From Prorocentrum cordatum (taxonomy: Eukaryota > Sar > Dinophyceae > Prorocentrales > Prorocentraceae), in assembly GCA_963575745.1 (NCBI GenBank), contig CAUYUJ010019288.1, forward strand, positions 141,530 to 176,529: a stretch of 35,000 bases of DNA. Reading direction: 5' to 3'. A model generated the notes under the pieces. It was not told where the DNA came from, did no database searches, and saw nothing but the letters and a program-made list of their open reading frames with translations. Positions 30,713 through 35,000 of the stretch are shown here, in pieces. The position numbers and the translations under genes were made by a program. Each line of letters starts with the position of its first letter. The stretch's first letter is position 1.

Positions 30713-31500
30713 GCAGAGCGATCGGCTTGACGCGCTCGACTTGAAGATTCAGCAGTCGGCAGCCCAGCCAGCAGCAGAGTTGGCACATATCGTGGAGAGT
30801 TAGTCTCGGAGTCCTTGGAGGGCAGGTTCGGCAACGCGGAACTAAATTTCGCTGCTCTGCAACAGAAAGGACCGCCTCGTGCTCCTCGTGCGGCGCCTGG
30901 TTCAGGTCAGGCGGCAGTTGCAGATGATGAGTCGGTGGATTCTCATAGGGAGAGGGTGTGTGTGGGGGAGGGTCCGACCTAGTGCTACAGTCGCACCAAG
31001 AGCTTCGCGTACGTGTTCGAGAGTGAGGCGGTGGCTAACTGGTGCATCGAGCAGACCAGGGCGGTCGGCTTGAGCTGGTTTGACCGTGTGCAACATATCA
31101 CCCTGCATTCCGTGTTCGCTCTGACGTTCCGATTGCAATTCGTGCCAAACATAGAGTTTTTGGGCAGTTGTGGCAGATGTGTATGGAGCACAAGGCGTGC
31201 CCGCGCACCCGGCATTCCGGATTGGCAGCTTCGCTGCAACGGATTTCGCGGCTACCTCTTCTTGCGTATAGATGATGAGATCGAGAATTTGTTCACATTG
31301 CGCGTCTTTGGCCGCGAGCAATGGGCCATCGAACCCGATTGCGACACGCTCCTTCGTTACAGATCGCGCGGAAGCAAGCTGACGACATGGCCTCCGCTGC
31401 CTTCGCTGCCGCGCAGTCGGAGTCTCAACCGCACTGCTTCACAGACTTGCGGGCGGACGCGCTCACGGGCGGACGCGCCCTGGGGCGGACGTGCCCACGG
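30713..31500 (+). pseudogene. LINE ORF1-like region, broken
   Basis: Three pieces in different frames look like parts of one protein. 30713-30804 gives a coiled-coil-like segment (RLDALDLKIQQSAAQ). From about 30806 another frame gives SLEGRFGNAELNFAALQQ and an acidic stretch. From about 31000 the frame of the ATG at 31013 gives FAYVFESEAVANWCIEQTRA, similar in layout to the RRM-like part of LINE ORF1 proteins. A further frame change near 31120 leads to HRVFGQLWQMCMEHKACP, which resembles the segment that follows it in dinoflagellate LINEs. ORF1 proteins bind element RNA as a chaperone. The assignment rests on segment resemblance and on position before the endonuclease, so it is tentative. Confidence 0.4.
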
Positions 31501-31724
31501 GGTCGTTTGGTCTCGGGGACAGGCAGCTCCACTGCCTGAGGGGAGCTTGCCTGCAGGATGTCCTGTTGCACACATGCCAGCAGCTTCTTCCAGTCTTAGG
31601 ACCAGTCCTAGTTTCAGTGAACCAGAGAGCTCTTCGTGGTCGTCCTCCTCCAGCTCATTCGCGAGTGATTTGCCTGCTCAACCCTCTGATGTCCAAGGCC
31701 ATCATGTGAGTGCCACGGTAAATT

Positions 31725-32225
31725 TTGGATTTGTTCTTCGAATGCGTGTTCTCTGTTCGGGACGTCCTAGTGCGTTCCCAGTGTTTGAAGGCTGGGCACA
31801 ACGTGCTTCGTCGAATGATTGAACAACCGTCTGTGGTATGTTTTCAGGAGTCACGAGGCTCCCAACTCGATCTTAATCTGACTTGCAAGGAGTTGTTTTT
31901 CCTTCAAAAACATGCTTGGGTACCTTGCTCACGCTCCTGCCAGTGGCTGTGCGACCTCAGCCTTAAGCTCCTTCTACAGTTCTCTGATGTCGCGTACCGC
32001 GTTGCGGAAGGTGGGCGAGCTCATTTCGTTCGATTGCGTAGCCATCGAAGGCCATTCCAGACTGTGAGCGTGCATGTTGATCCCGGCCACAGCGTCGCTC
32101 GCCAGAAGCAACTTCTGGTGCGGATTAAGCGCTGTTTCCTTGCTGCGAGCGAAGCAGTAATCCGTAAGGGCTTCGCCCCCTGCCGCCGGCCCCCTCTCTC
32201 GGAGAATGGGCCATGGAAGAGCTAA
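31725..32225 (+). pseudogene. LINE endonuclease, N-terminal half
   Basis: A 166-codon frame ends at a TAG-containing boundary before the tandem array. It contains VVCFQESRGSQLDLN, in which QES corresponds to the catalytic-Glu motif (LQE) of APE-type endonucleases. Further on is a segment FQTVSVHVDPGHSVARQKQLLVRIKRCF, like the VHN...Q...L..I region before the GDFN motif. The enzyme would nick target DNA to start target-primed reverse transcription. The frame stops before the GDFN-type motif, which instead appears at 33109, about 0.9 kb later. The exact start is unknown, and the ATG used is only the first in frame. Confidence 0.65.
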
Positions 32226-32314
32226 GTCATGAGGTCTTGGCGCTGTCGTGAAGCAGTATCGAAACTTCATGCGAAGCCGATTCGCAATCAGCAAAACCAA
32301 CTGATCACAAGAGG

Positions 32315-32442
32315 GGTTACCACACCTGGCGATTGGTAAGACGTGTATGGTTTACGGGCTTGGTTACCACACCTTGCGATTAAAGGGCCGAGGGAGTTCT
32401 CGCAGTTTGGGTTACCACGCCTTGCGATGGATGTGCGTGAAG
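32315..32442 (+). repeat. ~47 bp tandem repeat, three degenerate units
   Basis: GGTTACCAC(A/G)CCT(T/G)GCGAT begins at 32315, 32362 and 32410. The last unit leads straight into the 73 bp array. Confidence 0.8.
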
Positions 32443-32877
32443 GGTGGCACCGAATTTCAGAAATGTGGCAAATCCCTTGTGTTTTTGGACCCTGACCCCG
32501 CGGATCTGCGTGAGGGGTGGCACCGAATTTCAGAATGTGGCAAATCCCATGTGTTTTTGGACCCTGACCCCGCGGATCTGCGTGAGGGGTGGCACCGAAT
32601 TTCAGAAATGTGGCAAATCCCATGTGTTTTTGGACCCTGACCCCGCGGATCTGCGTGAGGGGTGGCACCGAATTTCAGAAATGTGGCAAATCCCATGTGT
32701 TTTTGGACCCTGACCCCGCGGATCTGCGTGAGGGGTGGCACCGAATTTCAGAAATGTGGCAAATCCCATGTGTTTTTGGACCCTGACCCCGCGGATCTGC
32801 GTGAGGGGTGGCACCGAATTTCAGAAATGTGGCAAATCCCTGTGTTTTTGGACCCTGACCCCGCGGATCTGCGTGAG
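32443..32877 (+). repeat. 73 bp tandem repeat, six copies
   Basis: GGTGGCACCGAATTTCAGAA begins at 32443, 32516, 32588, 32661, 32734 and 32807. The unit lengths are 73, 72, 73, 73, 73 and 71. Copies are nearly identical and differ by one- or two-base deletions. 73 is not divisible by three, so overlapping frames arise in all phases. Confidence 0.97.
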
Positions 32878-33060
32878 GGGTGTCGATGTCGAGCCCCCCC
32901 AGCAATTCAGACAACGCGCCCAGGGGGTGCTAAAAAGCCGGTTTGGGCCTCCCCCCCCCCTCGCGCGGTCAATCAACTAGTTACAGTAACCAGCAATAAG
33001 CAGAACTGTAACACTGGAAACTACAAGCTACAACTGGTACAGGAAACTGCGAATCCCGCT
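32878..33060. other. Remainder of the interruption in the LINE
   Basis: Unique sequence with a C-run at about 32950 and no motif. It lies between the 73 bp array and the continuation of the LINE endonuclease. Confidence 0.5.
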
Positions 33061-34440
33061 CCTCGCAGCCTGGTGGCCCCACAAGGGGGCCGGCGGATGC
33101 TGCAATGTGGCGACTGGAGCTTTTCCGCTATGGGGGAGGGCAGCCTCCAAATGCCTGGACAAATCGCATATCCCCCCTCGAATGTCAGGCCGAATTTTCC
33201 ATGCGGTCTCCCAGCTTCGGGGAGGTCGAGTGGCTCGCAGCGCGCCGTGTGCGTGATGAGCGAATGCCGTCGGCAGGTAGGCTGCGCCAACACCTGCGCA
33301 GTGAAGTTGCTCGACGTGCCCTCCCAGCAGCCTCCTACTTCGGGGGAGAAAAAGATACGGATACGTGTTGTCCCCCTTCGTTTTCGGCTTTTCCTGGTCC
33401 TCCTGGGGACTCCTCGTTGTCACCGCTGGATTCGCCTCGAAATTCTGGTCAGAACGCACCCCAAGAGAGGTCCGGGGACAACACGTATCCGTATCTTTCC
33501 GCCCCCCAACTACTGGGATGCCTCTCTGGTTGAAAACAGCCGTCTGATCATGTTCCTGTTAGCGTGCTTCTCTATTCCGGTGGGAGCCTCACGACCCTCC
33601 CAAAGTGCTCGGCTGGGTCTCCATGCGCCCGGAGCATTCCAATGTCTTCGAGGACTTCGTCTTGCGCGCGGTCCGTTCCATCCTGATCTTTGGGGGGCCC
33701 TAGCGGAATTTGAGGGCCTCATTCACGCTGCCGCTCGTTCAATTGAGTTTCGTTTTGAGGCTCGTGGACTCTGGGCTGACCCAGAGTGCATAGCTAGGTC
33801 ACTGGCGGTGATGAGAGCTCTCCCTGCTGGCGAGAGTGCCGTGGCCAGGAGAGCGTGTTAAGCGTGTCCCAACTTGTGTGACTTTGCATGTCCAGACACT
33901 TGCGCATGCACACGCACTTGCGGATTGCGCGCTCGCGTTGCCGAGTTACGTAGGCAGTCTATACGGGTCCGCGTTCAGGAAGTGCAGGCGGGTGGGGGCC
34001 CAGAGTATCGTATCCAGTCACAGCTTCGTCGTCTTGCTCAGTTTGCTGCCGCATAGGGTGCTTCAGGGCGGATGATTCTTCTCGAAGCGATTGCGGGCCC
34101 CGCCGGCGCCGCGATCGCGGGCCCTGGGGGGGCCGGTCGCCGTCTCGCCGACCAGCGGGGTGAAGTTCGCGGAGATCGGGGTGATTTTCTGACGGAAGAG
34201 TGCGAGCAGCTGCGCCCGTTCCCCCCGCAGTTGCGGGAAGGCGCGCAGTGGTGCCTCGAGCCTGAGGACATGGAAGACATCGCGTGTAGATGCGCAGGTG
34301 CTAGTCATGGGCCCGAAGGGAGCCCGTGCAGCGCTTTTGGGAGTGCTGGATCTTCGGCGGTTGGTTTGTTATATCAAGGTTTCCTGGCCCATGAATCGAG
34401 GGACGACTTGTTAAACCGTGCCCCCACTGGGTCTTTCTAA
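33061..34440 (+). pseudogene. LINE ORF2: endonuclence C-terminal half and linker
   Basis: One frame (positions equal to 1 modulo 3) carries GDWSFSAMGEG at 33109-33141, matching the GDFN/GDWN motif of APE-type endonucleases with its catalytic Asp. The same frame gives an extended mixed-composition region to 33861 (TAA at 33859-33861) and on to a TAG at 34054-34056. From 34072 to 34440 it reads EPEDMEDIACRCAGASHGPEG, corresponding to the (A)PGPDG(I/L)PY segment at the start of LINE reverse transcriptases. A 170 bp inverted-repeat element lies inside at 33340-33509. With its target duplication it adds 175 bp, which is not a multiple of three, so the frame on one side cannot be original. The role is target nicking and passage to the RT domain. 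Confidence 0.6.
33340..33509. mobile_element. 170 bp MITE-like element with 36 bp TIRs
   Basis: Terminal arms 33340-33375 and 33474-33509 are reverse complements at 31 of 36 positions, with 25 consecutive matches at the inner side (33351-33375 against 33474-33498; core GATACGGATACGTGTTG). The flanks are CTACT on both sides (33335-33339 and 33510-33514), a candidate 5 bp target duplication. The 98 bp interior has no coding capacity. It lies inside the LINE ORF2 region. Confidence 0.85.
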
Positions 34441-34990
34441 CGAAAAGTGTGGCTCGAGGGCTCCAGATGATCTCGAGGGCCCTTGGGGTCGCCCGCCCGC
34501 TGGCCCTTGCGAATCGCGACGACGAGCGAGTCTCCGAGGCTCACGACAAGCCCCTGCCATATTTTGCCCAAGTCGGATGTGGCCCCATTTAGCGAGGCTT
34601 TCTTCACCGCGGGCAAATGAATCAGAAGCTGATCCAGCTCGAAGGGTACGTGCTCTGGTGACTGACGCAGCGCTCTCGTGCTGGAGTTGGTTTTCCCCCA
34701 TTCGGATTTGAAGCCGCGTTCCCGTCGCTCCTTCGCCCGCTCATTTTCTCGATGCTTTCTGAGACTGGGGTCGGCCAGAAAATCTCCTGTGCCATCCGGC
34801 TACTATACGCTGATGCTTGCGTCCAGGTGGCGCCCGGAAATTTTCGGGGCAGCTTTTTCCAGGCCTCCGTCGGATAAAGCAAGGGCACCCCCTGTCTGGA
34901 ACATTGTGCGCTATCGCTGGTGGGGGGTCTCAGAGATGTTGGCGCTGCTGCGGCCCTTCGCGGGCGACCGTGGAGTTGGCGCCGCCGACG
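34431..34990 (+). pseudogene. LINE reverse transcriptase domain, partial
   Basis: The frame changes near 34430 to positions divisible by three. It then reads ARPLALANRDDERVSEAHDK (RT segment RPL.L.N.D.K), RGFLHRGQMNQKLIQLE (the Q.GF..GR segment), FGFEAAFPSLLRPLIFSML (palm motif A, D..AF.S...), IRLLYADACVQV, and SKGTPC just after a stop (the G.RQG.PL motif B). Internal stops are TAG 34590-34592, TGA 34659-34661 and TAA 34875-34877. Glu stands where the first motif A Asp is expected. The YxDD motif would lie beyond the window. It would perform target-primed reverse transcription. This copy cannot be active. The strong motif order makes the family call fairly safe. Confidence 0.78.
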
Positions 34991-35000
34991 TTGTCGAAGC

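Larger units (their letters stand above)
30713..34990 (+). mobile_element. Decayed LINE (APE-type non-LTR retrotransposon), truncated by the window
   Basis: In order on the plus strand: ORF1-like region, endonuclease N-terminal half, an interruption, endonuclease C-terminal half, linker and reverse transcriptase. At least six internal stops and several frame changes are present. The element runs past the right edge of the window. Its 5' end is not defined by any repeat. Confidence 0.75.

Noticed and set aside
32443-32877. 73 bp repeats as a possible CRISPR array
   Set aside because: The whole unit is repeated without variable spacers, and the surroundings are eukaryotic retroelement sequence.

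Overview
This window looks like an intergenic, repeat-dominated stretch of a large GC-rich protist genome, most probably a dinoflagellate. That assignment is an inference. It rests on two decayed retroelements of kinds common in dinoflagellates (a tyrosine-recombinase/DIRS-like element and an APE-type LINE), two motifs resembling the dinoflagellate spliced leader, very abundant microsatellites, and the absence of any intact conventional gene. No rRNA, tRNA, CRISPR array or bacterial-type operon is visible. Most long open frames are by-products of tandem repeats whose period is a multiple of three.

Layout. 1-328: CACG/CA microsatellite. 329-3700: GC-rich sequence with three (CCT)n tracts and a G-quadruplex-type run. 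3700-5265 and 7145-8470: GAT-rich arrays, the first with a ~375 bp higher-order period and the second with a pure ~206 bp ATG run. Between them lie a (GGA)n tract, a short decamer-repeat block, a ~80 bp minisatellite and one of two copies of a ~97 bp dispersed repeat. 8471-9640: weakly coding-like sequence of unknown identity. 9641-11122: about 16.5 copies of a 90 bp tandem repeat. 11400-11930: decamer block plus segment B, which recurs near 22.8 kb. 12.18-17.30 kb: decayed DIRS-like retrotransposon (gag-like region, RT-RNase H, tyrosine recombinase) with spliced-leader-like motifs in front of the gag-like and recombinase frames. 17.8-23.7 kb: (TA)n tracts abutting GC palindromes, and a large field of a 10/11 bp phased repeat family in both orientations. 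22.5-27.7 kb: short inverted-repeat elements, a GC hairpin motif linked to AT-rich DNA, and a ~600 bp TATG/TGTA-rich tract. 27.8-28.35 kb: another phased-repeat block. 29.6-30.4 kb: (CCT)n tracts, one enclosed by an inverted repeat. 30.7-35.0 kb: decayed LINE (ORF1-like, endonuclease, reverse transcriptase). Its endonuclease region is split by ~0.9 kb containing a 73 bp tandem array, and its ORF2 carries a 170 bp inverted-repeat element with a candidate 5 bp target duplication.

Nothing here looks like an intact, working gene set. The retroelement frames all contain premature stops or frame changes. The most interesting signals are structural: a dispersed family phased at about 10.5 bp, spliced-leader-like motifs inside a retroelement, a set of short inverted-repeat elements, and the recurring (TA)n/GC-palindrome junction.
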